In this document: positions 36,014-44,320 of the stretch, piece after piece
Layout of the letters: the number at the start of each line of letters is the position of its first letter
How positions within the stretch are numbered: the first letter of the stretch is position 1
DNA from: a virus
Direction: 5' to 3' (one strand)
Virus record (IMG/VR): IMGVR_UViG_3300021963_000142
Coordinates: 1 to 59,722 of that record
DNA length: 59,722 bases
Position numbers and translations under genes: made by a program
Notes under the pieces: model-generated
Databases searched by the model: none
Told to the model about the DNA's origin: nothing
What the model saw: only the letters and a program-made list of their open reading frames with translations

Positions 36014-36897
36014 TGTCTGCCAGAGCGTTAGGTGTGTTGCTACACCTGTCCACCCAAGGGTCTTCAGGAGGCGCCAAAGGCCTCTCAGAGGGCTTCAAAG
36101 AGGGACGTGAAGCATTCCAGTCCACCTTGACCGAACTTACCGCCCTGGGCTTTATAGAGACAAAAACCTACCGTCAAACTAATGGAACCTTTTGTCGACA
36201 AATTGTCGTTACCGATGCGGGTTTTCAGGAACTGGTTAACCGAGTACGGGTTTCCAGTACATCTATACCGCTGTCACCGCTGTATAGCCTATTAGCAGAT
36301 TATTCTAATAGCCTAAATACAAATACAGTAAGAGCTACAAAATCCACGGACGAAGTCCGTGAAGAAGAATTTTCAAAAGTCGATATAGGAATAGGAGCCC
36401 ACATGACATGGTTCGGAACGCCAATGGACCCCGACGACGTTGCCGATTTAAAAGCAAAGGACAAGGCGCGTAAACAAAAAGAGTACGAGGAGGCTAAGGC
36501 CGAGAAGGCTCAGAAGGCTTTTATACACAGAGACAAGAAAGACCCTGTTAACTGGACCGTTAGCGATAGCGCTTCATATTTTTCTAGCCTTGTACCTGAC
36601 CAGTGGAACATGCCACCATGGCGTCTTCACCAGAGCCGTTTCATTATGGCGTTGAGCACCTTTAGAAAGAACAACGATTCAAATGGGGCTTTAGAAAAAC
36701 TTCTTATGGAACGTTTCTTTAGCAGTCTTACTCATGAACAGTCTTTAGATGACCCCGAGAAGCTGTGGAAACAATTTATTGTTCGTGCCCCTGGCATGGT
36801 TGCAGATGTAAAACGTGCAATGGTTACAGATGATGATATGGTTACCGCCAAGATTAAGTACAAGAGCTCAATGGAGAAGTTCAATGTTCAAGACTGA
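36013..36897 (+). CDS. Winged-helix protein, replication-initiation candidate
   Basis: A 294-residue protein whose ATG overlaps the preceding stop (TGATG). Residues 1-~75 form a winged helix-turn-helix (FKEGREAFQSTLTELTALGF as recognition region, then a beta wing). Residues ~150-165 are a charged helix (KDKARKQKEYEEAKAEKAQK), and ~180-290 is a helical domain. The next gene is a DnaC-like loader, so a role as origin-binding initiator or loader partner is likely. The start of the loader lies inside this gene's last codons. Confidence 0.65.
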   Translation: MSARALGVLLHLSTQGSSGGAKGLSEGFKEGREAFQSTLTELTALGFIETKTYRQTNGTFCRQIVVTDAGFQELVNRVRVSSTSIPLSPLYSLLADYSNSLNTNTVRATKSTDEVREEEFSKVDIGIGAHMTWFGTPMDPDDVADLKAKDKARKQKEYEEAKAEKAQKAFIHRDKKDPVNWTVSDSASYFSSLVPDQWNMPPWRLHQSRFIMALSTFRKNNDSNGALEKLLMERFFSSLTHEQSLDDPEKLWKQFIVRAPGMVADVKRAMVTDDDMVTAKIKYKSSMEKFNVQD

Positions 36898-37573
36898 TAA
36901 ATTAAAACTTGGTAGAGCTGCTTGGATTAAAGTTGCTGGCATACCTTCGTCTTTAATTGGTTGGACTTTGGATGACTGCACAGCCACTGACCCACAAGAT
37001 ATCCAGACAATCCGTACTTGGATTAACGCTGTTGGTAAAAATAAAATTATTAAAGCTGATGGTGTTAGAAGCAGTGGTCAGGGGTTGCTCCTATATGGAA
37101 AACCAGGACACGGTAAAACAACCCTTGCTATCTCTATCATTCAAGAGATGATTACTACCCTTCCTGTCAGCTCATTCGCTCCATCAAAAAACATGCCTTT
37201 AGTAAGGCCTTGTTACTTTTCCACATTTAATCAGGTCCTAGACCTTAAAAGTTCTATTATGGATGGGGCGACAGACGCAGAGGAAACCCTTTATTATGGG
37301 ATGTTAGGTGAGTGTGAAAACGATGCCTATAACATACGAGTACTAGTTATAGATGATTTAGGCAAAGAGCACGCAGGCCTTACTGGGTGGCAGAAGAACA
37401 TGTTTCATCATGTTCTTCGCACCCGAGTAAATAATGGACTACCGACCATTGTTACCACTAACATTCCTCTTGAAGGATGGGCAGCGTTATACGGAGATTC
37501 GACAGCAAGCTATGCAGTCGAAGCATTTGGTTACATGCCAATTATTTCAACAGAGGGAGATATGCGTAAATGA
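36884..37573 (+). CDS. DnaC-like helicase loader ATPase
   Basis: A 229-residue AAA+ ATPase. The ATG at 36884 has GGAGAAG upstream; longer in-frame starts run deep into the previous gene. The Walker A motif GKPGHGKT lies near residues 71-78 and Walker B VLVIDDLGKE near 153-162, followed by LPTIVTTNIPLEG (sensor 1) near 190. It would load the DnaB-type helicase coded two genes downstream onto single-stranded DNA. It ends with an ATGA overlap. Confidence 0.85.
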   Translation: MFKTDKLKLGRAAWIKVAGIPSSLIGWTLDDCTATDPQDIQTIRTWINAVGKNKIIKADGVRSSGQGLLLYGKPGHGKTTLAISIIQEMITTLPVSSFAPSKNMPLVRPCYFSTFNQVLDLKSSIMDGATDAEETLYYGMLGECENDAYNIRVLVIDDLGKEHAGLTGWQKNMFHHVLRTRVNNGLPTIVTTNIPLEGWAALYGDSTASYAVEAFGYMPIISTEGDMRK

Positions 37574-37887
37574 AAGAGAACATAGTGTCAAGTGACTCTC
37601 GTTTAGTTCAGGTGTTTCTTAGCCAACAGCAAACCCCTGGGCCAGGTATCTACGAGGTATCTGTTGAAAAAGATAGTGACTCACTAAGTTGCACCTGTCC
37701 AGGATTTAGAGGACGAGCAACCTGTAAGCATGTTCGTTTTGTTAAAGCACGAATTGATAACAACAAAGGTAACTATCCATTAGAGATATCTAGTCGTGCA
37801 ACTAAAGACGATGCCGAAAAAGCTCGACAATCAAACATTGATTTTCGAGAGTTTGTTATTAAGTTCGGTAAGATAGAAGTTTTTTAA
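37570..37887 (+). CDS. SWIM zinc-finger protein
   Basis: A 105-residue protein with the SWIM pattern CxC-x(n)-CxH in SCTCPGFRGRATCKHVRFVK (about residues 38-57), a zinc-binding DNA- or protein-interaction domain. The rest is short and charged. It is coupled by ATGA to the helicase-loader gene, suggesting an accessory role in replication or recombination. Confidence 0.75.
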   Translation: MKENIVSSDSRLVQVFLSQQQTPGPGIYEVSVEKDSDSLSCTCPGFRGRATCKHVRFVKARIDNNKGNYPLEISSRATKDDAEKARQSNIDFREFVIKFGKIEVF

Positions 37888-37890
37888 CCC

Positions 37891-38298
37891 GTGAAAAACG
37901 GGGATATTAGTAATGAGCTTCCAAAACGTTACCTCATTGCTACGGATATATTTTTAGAAGTAAATATAACTGTAAAGAAAATTGCTAAAATCTTTCCAGT
38001 ACCAAAAGTCGACAAAAAGTTTAGAAGAGACATTTTAAGCTTTCTATATTTGTTTACTACTAAAGCTGGAGTAACCCTAGAGGTTGTTTCATTTGATTTA
38101 TCAGATGATGAGCTATCAAAGGTTATGGATACACTTGACAACATGGGTACTAATCCGTTTAGATACTTTTCATCATACGAGTCGGTCAATCATTTGGTTT
38201 CAGAACTTCCCTACAGGCCCGAGGTTCTTGGAGTTGTTGATGTAGACTCTAGGCTACTTCGATACGGGCACTGGGGGAAGGACTTCAAAGGTTTATGA
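37891..38298 (+). CDS. HAD-like protein, unknown
   Basis: A 135-residue protein starting at GTG with no good ribosome site. Strand-like segments LIATDIFLEVNI near the start, VTLEVVSFDLSDDELSKVMD in the middle, and EVLGVVDVDSRLLRYG near the end suggest a small Rossmann/HAD-like fold, but the full catalytic set of HAD phosphatases is not visible. It is placed between SWIM and DnaB genes and overlaps DnaB by ATGA. A related-looking protein is coded at 58906-59364. Confidence 0.5.
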   Translation: MKNGDISNELPKRYLIATDIFLEVNITVKKIAKIFPVPKVDKKFRRDILSFLYLFTTKAGVTLEVVSFDLSDDELSKVMDTLDNMGTNPFRYFSSYESVNHLVSELPYRPEVLGVVDVDSRLLRYGHWGKDFKGL

Positions 38299-39527
38299 AC
38301 AACGAAAGTAAATTATTAAGTAAAGTCTTACATGACCGTGATGTCGCTCCCCTATTTGATAGAGGCGTACAAGACACTTGGTTTGTAGACCCTACTAACA
38401 AACGTATCTGGGAGTTTACTCGCCAGCATTTTTTTAATTATGCAGAGGTACCGAGCCTTGATGTCATAAAAGAAAACTTCCCCAACTATGTACCAGCAGC
38501 TGTATCAGACTCTGTTGAGTACTTAATTGATGCAGTTGTTGCTACTCGTAGAAAAGCCAACACTATTGGGATGGTGCAAAGCGCTATCAGTGCTTTGGAA
38601 AAAGAACAAAACCATGAGCAAGCTATTCTTAATATTCAAAGCGGTTTAATAAAGTTAGAAGAAGACGGACTAAGTAAGACTAACGATTTAGATTTAACAT
38701 CAGAAGCTACCAAGCGTTTTGATGAGTATGAGTGGCGCAAGAACAACCCAGGGTTACTTGGAGTTCCAACTGGTTTTCCAACAATTGATATAGCAACAGG
38801 TGGATTGCAGAATGGTCAGTTGATTGTTATTGTTGCTCCACCTAAAACTGGTAAGTCAACCCTTGCTTTGCAGATTGCACAGAACGTTCACATGACTGAT
38901 AAGAAAGTAATGTTTCAGTCATTTGAGATGAGCAACCATGAACAGCTCACTCGTTACGATGCTCAAAAAGCTCGCGTATCACATAACCGATTGATTAATG
39001 GAAAGCTTACCCCCGAAGAAGAGACTCGATACAAGAGAGTGCTTCAAGGAATTGAAGGCATGCGTGAAAGATTCTGGTTAGTAGATTCTGCTGCTGGTTC
39101 TACAGTTACAGGTATCACAAGTAAGATTCAAGTACTGCACCCTGATGTTGTTTTTATTGACGGTACTTATCTCATGATTGATGAGCAGTCGGGCGAGGCT
39201 AATACCCCGCAGGCAATTACTAACATCACTCGTTCTTTAAAACGTATGGCACAGAAGTTTAAAGTTCCTGTTGTTATTTCTACTCAGGCTTTAAATTGGA
39301 AAATGAAAAAAGGGCAACTAACCGCAGACTCTATTGGTTACTCATCTTCTTTCCATCAAGACGCCGATGTTATCTTTGGTCTTCAAAGAATTGATGACGC
39401 GATTGATGACATGCGTATGTTAAAGATTCTTGACTCCCGTAACTCAGGACGTTCAGAGGTTGCCCTTAATTGGGATTGGAACACTGGACAATTCCGTGAG
39501 ATGGAAGGCGATGATTGGCAAGTATGA
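38295..39527 (+). CDS. dnaB: Replicative DNA helicase, DnaB-like
   Basis: A 410-residue RecA-fold hexameric helicase. An N-terminal helical domain (1-~130) precedes GVPTGFPTIDIATGGLQNGQ and the Walker A PPKTGKST near 182-189. Walker B is DVVFIDGTYLMI near 285-295, and later come VPVVISTQALNW and QDADVIFGLQRI, typical of DnaB motifs H3 and H4. It unwinds DNA ahead of the phage polymerase and would be loaded by the DnaC-like protein. It ends with an ATGA overlap with the primase gene. Confidence 0.92.
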   Translation: MNNESKLLSKVLHDRDVAPLFDRGVQDTWFVDPTNKRIWEFTRQHFFNYAEVPSLDVIKENFPNYVPAAVSDSVEYLIDAVVATRRKANTIGMVQSAISALEKEQNHEQAILNIQSGLIKLEEDGLSKTNDLDLTSEATKRFDEYEWRKNNPGLLGVPTGFPTIDIATGGLQNGQLIVIVAPPKTGKSTLALQIAQNVHMTDKKVMFQSFEMSNHEQLTRYDAQKARVSHNRLINGKLTPEEETRYKRVLQGIEGMRERFWLVDSAAGSTVTGITSKIQVLHPDVVFIDGTYLMIDEQSGEANTPQAITNITRSLKRMAQKFKVPVVISTQALNWKMKKGQLTADSIGYSSSFHQDADVIFGLQRIDDAIDDMRMLKILDSRNSGRSEVALNWDWNTGQFREMEGDDWQV

Positions 39528-40453
39528 CTGTAGATGAAATGCAGGATACGTTATACAGATTAGGTGTTGATGTTGTATCTGTTCGTGGGTATGAGATTCA
39601 ATGCTACTGTCCTGTTCATAAATTAATAAAAGGAGTTGAAGATAGGAACCCGTCTTTTTGGATTAATGCTGACACGGGTGCAAACCTTTGTTTCTCATGC
39701 GGTCACAAAGGTGCACTAACAACTTTAGTTTCTATGATTCAAGGCTCTGACTATGATGCCGCAAAAGCTTTTATTACTTCAGGAGATGTTAACTTAACTA
39801 ATTCATTACAAAAAGCTTTAAAACCTAAAGAAATATTTGAACAGCCTACATTTATTACAGAATCAATGCTTTCTGCATTTGTTAGACCTCCAGTTGATGC
39901 GCTTAAATCACGTGGCCTTACCGTTTCCGCTGCAGTCAAACATGATTTATTGTGGGATGAACGACGTTCTAATTGGATAACCGTTATTAGAGAGCCTTTA
40001 ACAGGTAAGTTGTTGGGCTGGCAAGAGAAGGGACACCGAGCACGGTATTTTAAAAATCAACCCGTTGGTGTTCAAAAAAGCACAACTCTTTTTGGCTACA
40101 ACCAATACAAAGGGGGGACAATGATTGTTGTTGAATCCCCATTAGATGTTGTCAGGTTAGATTCCGTAGGCATCACAGGGGGCGTAGCAACCTATGGTTC
40201 TGCCGTGTCAATGGTTCAGTTTAATTTAATACGTGGGGCTGAAAAAGTAGTTTTTGCAATGGACAACGATGACTCAGGTAAAGGTTCTTCTTTAAGTCTA
40301 TTAACCTTAGCAACTGAGATGGGGTTAGAGTGTTGGTTTTTTAATTATACCTCTACAGGTATGAAAGATGTTGGCGGTATGAGCAAAGTTGAGATAGAGT
40401 GGGGTTTAGATAACGCTAAGCATTGCGTTCATGGAGAGAAGGCGCTTTCATGA
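39524..40453 (+). CDS. DNA primase, DnaG-like
   Basis: A 309-residue primase. The ATG at 39524 overlaps the helicase stop (ATGA). A CHC2-type zinc finger is formed by CYCPVHK near residues 27-33 and CFSCGHKG near 57-64. The Toprim domain has VVESPLDVV near 202-210 with the catalytic Glu, and FAMDNDDSGKGSS near 245-257 with the DxD. The polypeptide is compact because it lacks the C-terminal helicase-binding domain of bacterial DnaG. It makes RNA primers for the family A polymerase. Confidence 0.88.
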   Translation: MTVDEMQDTLYRLGVDVVSVRGYEIQCYCPVHKLIKGVEDRNPSFWINADTGANLCFSCGHKGALTTLVSMIQGSDYDAAKAFITSGDVNLTNSLQKALKPKEIFEQPTFITESMLSAFVRPPVDALKSRGLTVSAAVKHDLLWDERRSNWITVIREPLTGKLLGWQEKGHRARYFKNQPVGVQKSTTLFGYNQYKGGTMIVVESPLDVVRLDSVGITGGVATYGSAVSMVQFNLIRGAEKVVFAMDNDDSGKGSSLSLLTLATEMGLECWFFNYTSTGMKDVGGMSKVEIEWGLDNAKHCVHGEKALS

Positions 40454-40989
40454 TTATTGGATTAACTGGATACGCACAGTCGGGTAAAGATACTGTGGCT
40501 AATATCCTTGTAGAAAATTACGGTTACCAACGAGTTGCTTTTGCCGACCCTATACGTGCCCTGTTATATGAAGCGAACCCGATGCTCAAAGAAGGTTATA
40601 GAGTTCAAGGGTTGGTTGATGTGTATGGGTGGGACAAGGTAAAGGTTGACTATCCCGAAGCTCGTGACCTTCTTCAGAGGTTAGGCGTTGGTGCCCGTAA
40701 AACTTTTGGTGATATGTTTTGGGTAAAGCATGCGTTAAACGGTCTTCAATTATTTGGAGAGGTTAACTATGTTATTACTGATGTTAGATATCCAAATGAA
40801 GCTAAGGCTATTAGAGATTACGACAACGCACAGATTTGGCGTATAAAACGTTCAGGCGTTTTAGCGGTAAATGCTCACAACTCAGAGTCCGCGATGGACG
40901 GGGAAAAAGTTGACCAAATATTTATGAACAACGGTACCCTTGATGACCTTAAAGTTCTTATACAAACTAGGATGCGAGCTTATACCTAA
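40450..40989 (+). CDS. Deoxynucleoside monophosphate kinase
   Basis: A 179-residue P-loop kinase. The ATG at 40450 overlaps the primase stop; an in-frame ATG 27 bases upstream would add a non-conserved tail. The P-loop GYAQSGKD is at residues 7-14, followed by VAFADPIRALLYEANP and RDLLQRLGVGARKTFGDMFW, and ITDVRYPNEAKAI near 112-124, the layout of T4 gp1-type dNMP kinases. It phosphorylates dNMPs to dNDPs for DNA synthesis. Confidence 0.85.
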   Translation: MIIGLTGYAQSGKDTVANILVENYGYQRVAFADPIRALLYEANPMLKEGYRVQGLVDVYGWDKVKVDYPEARDLLQRLGVGARKTFGDMFWVKHALNGLQLFGEVNYVITDVRYPNEAKAIRDYDNAQIWRIKRSGVLAVNAHNSESAMDGEKVDQIFMNNGTLDDLKVLIQTRMRAYT

Positions 40990-41222
40990 TGCAATATTGG
41001 TCTTGGATACTAGCCGTTATAGGTGTATCAGGTATTTACTTTGTAGGTCGTAAGACTATATGGGGTTGGCTAGTCCTTCTGTTTAACGAGTGCCTATGGA
41101 TTACGTACGCCCTTATTACTGACCAATACGGGTTTATATTCTCCGCTCTTGCCTACGCTCTTGTTTATATTAGGTCTTACATCCACTGGTCTAAAGACAG
41201 AGTTAACGAGATTCCTCTGTGA
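40989..41222 (+). CDS. Small membrane protein, PnuC-like segment
   Basis: A 77-residue protein with three hydrophobic helices (about 4-18, 22-42 and 47-66) separated by short loops. The sequence IWGWLVLLFNECLWITYALI and the Y-rich last helix resemble the core repeat of PnuC vitamin transporters, but it is only a third of their length. It could oligomerise as a transporter or be an unrelated membrane protein. It is coupled by TAATG and GTGA to its neighbours. Confidence 0.55.
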   Translation: MQYWSWILAVIGVSGIYFVGRKTIWGWLVLLFNECLWITYALITDQYGFIFSALAYALVYIRSYIHWSKDRVNEIPL

Positions 41223-42811
41223 CATTTACTGGCACCCTACTTCCTTATCAGCCTGAGGCTGTAGACCGTATGTGTGAGCAAGGCAAGATGTTGGTTGCTT
41301 ATGACTTGGGGTTAGGTAAAACAGTTCTTACTATTGCTGCCATAGAACGTCTGATGGATGAGACCAAAATTAAAGAACCAGGGATTATAATCTGTCTATC
41401 CTCATTGAAGTATCAGTGGGCTAATCAGATAGAGAAATTTACTAATGGAACTTCACGCACTTTGGTTGTTGATGGAACGCCAAAGAAAAGGGCAGAGCAA
41501 TATGAACTTGCCTATGACTGGCGGAATTCAGGGGTTGATTACATCATCCTTAACTATGAGCAAGTTGTTAACGACTGGTCTCATGTACGAGAACTTCCCC
41601 GAGGATTTGTTGTCCTTGACGAGGCCACAGCCATTAAGTCATTTAAATCCAAACGTTCCAAAGCAGTAAAGAAACTTGTAAATGCGCCCTATCGTTTTGC
41701 TCTTACAGGAACTCCTATTGAAAATGGTAAACCTGAAGAGCTTTATAGCATTATGCAATTTGTTGACGCCAACGTACTTGGTAGGTTTGACATCTTTGAT
41801 GCTGCTTTTATTGTAAGAAACTCGTGGGGCGCTCCTCAGTATTACAGAAACTTACCAACACTTCACACTAAGTTAAAGGAAGCTTGCGTACGTAAAGCTC
41901 AAAAAGACCCAGACGTAGCGCCGTATCTACCTGACTCAATCCACAAAGACCCTGTCAAGATAATTCTTGATAGAAAATCCTCAGCTTTATATGAGCGTAT
42001 AACTAAAGATTTGTTATTTGATTTAGACGAAGCTCAATCTATGTTTGGTTCTAATTTTAATGTTATGGCTCATTACGGTGTTGAGTCTAGCCGTCGTGGC
42101 GGTCCTGAAGATGAGATGCGCGGAAAAATTATGTCTAAAATTGGGTGTTTAAAGATGTTATGTTCACACCCAGACCTTATTAAAAAAAGTGCAGAAAAGT
42201 TTTATTTAATGAATGGTGAAGGTTCGGCCTATGCTGCTGATTTAGTTCTTAATGGTTACCTAGATGGAATAACTACATCTACTAAATTAGATTACCTTAT
42301 TAATTATGTAAAAGAATTTTTAGAACAAAATAAAGATAACAAAGTCGTGATTTTTGCAACCTATGTTGGTATGCTAGATAAAATTGCTGAAGCTTTAGGG
42401 CTTGAACAGTGCCGTCTATATTCAGGCAAGCTAGACGCTAAAACTAAAGAGGAGAATAAAATTGCTTTTAATGAACATCCTGATGTTCGTGTTTTGGTTT
42501 CTAGCGATGCTGGTGGGTATGGGGTCGATTTACCTGCAGCTAACCTCTTGGTCAACTATGACCTCCCGTGGTCTTCAGGAGCAGCAATCCAAAGAAACGG
42601 AAGAATTAAAAGAGCTTCATCAACCTGGCCCTCAATTGTAATTCAAGACATCATAGTTGGAGGTTCTATTGAAGAGCGCCAGTATGAGGCCTTACAACAT
42701 AAGAGTGCTGTAGCTAATGCAGTAATTGATGGTGAAGGTATAGATGATAAGGGTGGCGTCCCAATGAGCGTAGAAGGATTAAAACAGTTTCTGATATCAT
42801 CGTCTGTGTAG
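41219..42811 (+). CDS. SNF2/DEAD-type helicase
   Basis: A 530-residue superfamily 2 helicase starting at GTG (GTGA overlap). Motifs: LPYQPEAVDRM near 8-18, DLGLGKT (motif I) at 29-35, VLDEATAIKS (II) near 132-141, FALTGTPIENGKP (III) near 160-172, VIFATYVGM (IV) near 378, SSDAGGYGVDLPAANLLVNY (V) near 426-445, and a Q-RNGRIKR motif VI with the arginine finger near 455-463. It probably remodels DNA forks or protein-DNA complexes. It is followed directly by the tRNA cluster. Confidence 0.9.
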   Translation: MTFTGTLLPYQPEAVDRMCEQGKMLVAYDLGLGKTVLTIAAIERLMDETKIKEPGIIICLSSLKYQWANQIEKFTNGTSRTLVVDGTPKKRAEQYELAYDWRNSGVDYIILNYEQVVNDWSHVRELPRGFVVLDEATAIKSFKSKRSKAVKKLVNAPYRFALTGTPIENGKPEELYSIMQFVDANVLGRFDIFDAAFIVRNSWGAPQYYRNLPTLHTKLKEACVRKAQKDPDVAPYLPDSIHKDPVKIILDRKSSALYERITKDLLFDLDEAQSMFGSNFNVMAHYGVESSRRGGPEDEMRGKIMSKIGCLKMLCSHPDLIKKSAEKFYLMNGEGSAYAADLVLNGYLDGITTSTKLDYLINYVKEFLEQNKDNKVVIFATYVGMLDKIAEALGLEQCRLYSGKLDAKTKEENKIAFNEHPDVRVLVSSDAGGYGVDLPAANLLVNYDLPWSSGAAIQRNGRIKRASSTWPSIVIQDIIVGGSIEERQYEALQHKSAVANAVIDGEGIDDKGGVPMSVEGLKQFLISSSV

Positions 42812-42814
42812 TAA

Positions 42815-42887
42815 TGCCCTATAGCTCAGCTGGCAGAGCGAGCGACTGTTAATCGCTAGGTCCCTGGTTCGAGCCCAGGTGGGGCAG
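42815..42887 (+). tRNA. tRNA-Asn (GTT)
   Basis: A cloverleaf of 73 nt: acceptor TGCCCTA/TGGGGCA (42815-42821 / 42880-42886) with a T-G pair, anticodon stem AGCGA/TCGCT (42841-42845 / 42853-42857), loop CTGTTAA with anticodon GTT at 42848-42850, and GGTTCGAG in the T arm. Discriminator G. CCA is not encoded. Confidence 0.92.
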
Positions 42888-42891
42888 CAAT

Positions 42892-42967
42892 GCGGTTGTA
42901 GCTCAGTTGGTAGAGCGGCACCTTGCCAAGGTGCAGGTCGCGAGTTCGAGCCTCGTCAACCGCTCCA
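42892..42967 (+). tRNA. tRNA-Gly (GCC)
   Basis: Acceptor GCGGTTG/CAACCGC (42892-42898 / 42957-42963), anticodon stem GCACC/GGTGC, loop TTGCCAA with anticodon GCC at 42925-42927, T arm GTTCGAG. The CCA end is encoded at 42965-42967, unlike in the two neighbouring tRNAs. Only four bases separate it from tRNA-Asn. Confidence 0.93.
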
Positions 42968-42968
42968 T

Positions 42969-43040
42969 TCTCCCTTCGTCTAATTGGCAAGACTGCGGAT
43001 TCTGGTTCCGCCTATCGAGGTTCGAGTCCTTGGGGGAGAG
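42969..43040 (+). tRNA. tRNA-Gln (CTG)
   Basis: A 72-nt tRNA one base after tRNA-Gly. Acceptor TCTCCCT/GGGGAGA (T-G at the base), D stem GTCT/AGAC, anticodon stem GCGGA/TCCGC, loop TTCTGGT with anticodon CTG at 43002-43004, T stem CGAGG/CCTTG. Discriminator G; CCA not encoded. It reads CAG codons. Confidence 0.88.
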
Positions 43041-43070
43041 CTTTACACCTAACGATAATTGTTGGACAGG

Positions 43071-43082
43071 TATACTTGACGG
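43071..43082 (+). promoter_or_regulatory. Leaderless-type promoter (-10 TATACT)
   Basis: TATACT at 43071-43076 lies exactly 6 bp before the ATG at 43083. No ribosome site is present. TTTACA at 43042-43047 is too far (23 bp) for a standard -35. It begins 30 bp after the last tRNA. Confidence 0.55.
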
Positions 43083-43229
43083 ATGCCTAACGCACCTAAG
43101 ACCCCAACGCGTACCATCCGCGTCCCAGATGACCTATGGAAAGCTGTCCAAAAGAAAGCTGCAGCTGAGAAGGTCACTGTTACCAGCATTATTATTGCAG
43201 CTCTTGAACTCTATATTAAAGAGGCGTAG
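43083..43229 (+). CDS. Ribbon-helix-helix DNA-binding protein
   Basis: A 48-residue protein. TPTRTIRVPDDLWKAVQKKA is a textbook ribbon-helix-helix N-terminus: the TRTIRVP strand would enter the major groove, followed by helix 1, and VTVTSIIIAALELYI forms helix 2. Such dimers act as repressors or plasmid/phage regulators. It seems to be expressed from its own leaderless promoter and may control the nearby promoters with inverted repeats. There is no toxin-like partner: the next gene is a Gly/Lys-rich small protein. Confidence 0.85.
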   Translation: MPNAPKTPTRTIRVPDDLWKAVQKKAAAEKVTVTSIIIAALELYIKEA

Positions 43230-43232
43230 CAA

Positions 43233-43376
43233 ATGGGGAAACACCACGATAAAATTGCTAAAGCCCTAGCTCAACGCCAAGCTTCAACTCCTGGTGGAGG
43301 CGGCTACAAAAAACCTGGCAGCATGAATAAAAAAAAGACTGGCTACCGAGGCATTAAATCAAATAACGCAAAGTAA
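43233..43376 (+). CDS. Tiny basic protein
   Basis: A 47-residue protein starting four bases after the ribbon-helix-helix gene. It is rich in Lys, Gly and Gln (MGKHHDKIAKALAQRQ, then GGGGYKKPGSMNKKK) and looks unstructured. It has no recognised family and no clear ribosome site, so expression probably depends on coupling to the regulator. Confidence 0.55.
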   Translation: MGKHHDKIAKALAQRQASTPGGGGYKKPGSMNKKKTGYRGIKSNNAK

Positions 43377-43377
43377 C

Positions 43378-43435
43378 TTGACACGCCCTTGAATGGGTAT
43401 TAAGTTTTCCCCAACACTACTGATTGGGGATAGCA
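43378..43435 (+). promoter_or_regulatory. Sigma70-type promoter and hairpin over the ribosome site
   Basis: TTGACA (43378-43383), a 17-bp spacer and TAAGTT (43401-43406) form a good promoter. Downstream, TCCCCA (43408-43413) pairs with TGGGGA (43425-43430), a hairpin that would bury the only Shine-Dalgarno-like bases (GGGGA) before the ATG at 43436. This suggests translational control of the next gene. Confidence 0.6.
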
Positions 43436-43837
43436 ATGGATTTACAAACAGTTAAGAATGAAGTACGTCAATACTTAAGTTTAAAAGACCAAGCTGATTT
43501 ATTAAGTAAACGTCAAACAGAAATCAAAACACGTTTAACAGCATCTATTGATGAGCATGGCTCAGAAGATGACCGTGGTCATATTGTTTTAAATATTCCT
43601 GATGAAGAGAATGAAATCTCTATCATGAAACAAAAGCGCGTATCAAAAAATCTAGATATTGCTGCTGCAGAAATCATCCTAACTAAAAAAGGTATTAAAG
43701 ATACCTGTATTAAAATGACCCCTACCCTTGATGAATCTGCAATCATGGCTGCTTTTTATAATGGTCACTTGACCGAAGAAGATATAGATACTATGTTTCC
43801 CTCTAAAATAACGTACGCATTTATCGTAGGAAAATAA
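43436..43837 (+). CDS. Hypothetical protein behind a regulated leader
   Basis: A 133-residue protein. The ATG at 43436 is used; an in-frame TTG 12 bases upstream lies inside the leader hairpin. The first half is a long helix (VKNEVRQYLSLKDQADLLSK) that could be a coiled coil; the second half has DRGHIVLNIPDEENEISIMK and a C-terminal LTEEDIDTMFPSKITYAF. I recognise no domain. Adjacent to DNA-binding and ssDNA-binding genes, it may be a recombination or replication accessory factor. Confidence 0.6.
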   Translation: MDLQTVKNEVRQYLSLKDQADLLSKRQTEIKTRLTASIDEHGSEDDRGHIVLNIPDEENEISIMKQKRVSKNLDIAAAEIILTKKGIKDTCIKMTPTLDESAIMAAFYNGHLTEEDIDTMFPSKITYAFIVGK

Positions 43838-44308
43838 ATGCCTGACGAGATAGACAATATATTTGCTGGACTGGATAAGTTTTATCCAGGCAGTAAAAGA
43901 AAACGCCGTGACCTAAAGAAAGTAGACGTGCCTACTGACCTTGGTTGGGATGCTAAACCGTTAATTAAAAAAATGCCTAACGGTAAAGACATAGAGTTCT
44001 TTACTAATGTGGCATTAGCTAACGCTTTAGGACGCCCTTTATCTACGGTTAAGAAGTGGCTATACAATGGCTACTTGCCAGTGTCGCCATACCGCAGTCC
44101 TGATATCCAAACAAAGGACGGAAAAGTAATCCGTGGGCAGAGGTTATACTCCCGCCCACAGGTTAATGTGGTAGTTGAACTATTTGGAAAGGCTGGACTT
44201 CTAGATAAAACTAGGTTAAAATGGCCTAACCAGAAATTGACTAACGCAATTGCTGAGGCTTGGATTGAACTCCGAGCACAAGAAACTAAAACAACAGAAC
44301 CTAACTAG
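43838..44308 (+). CDS. MerR/excisionase-like DNA-binding protein
   Basis: A 156-residue protein immediately after the preceding stop. Residues ~50-110 contain FFTNVALANALGRPLSTVKK then WLYNGYLPVSPYRSP and a wing with GQRLYSRPQVNVVVELF, the pattern of MerR-type winged helix domains (helix-turn-helix, then YS-x-x-QV). The N-terminal part is basic (KRKRRDLKK). Likely a transcription regulator or DNA-architectural protein. Confidence 0.7.
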   Translation: MPDEIDNIFAGLDKFYPGSKRKRRDLKKVDVPTDLGWDAKPLIKKMPNGKDIEFFTNVALANALGRPLSTVKKWLYNGYLPVSPYRSPDIQTKDGKVIRGQRLYSRPQVNVVVELFGKAGLLDKTRLKWPNQKLTNAIAEAWIELRAQETKTTEPN

Positions 44309-44320
44309 CAAAGGAAAAAA

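Noticed and set aside
42815-43040. tRNA cluster as an attachment site for integration
   Set aside because: No integrase, excisionase or direct repeat of a tRNA end was found in the window.
42907-43269. Open frame of 120 codons through the tRNA cluster
   Set aside because: It crosses tRNA-Gly, tRNA-Gln and the ribbon-helix-helix gene in another frame; the tRNAs and the small regulator explain the sequence better.
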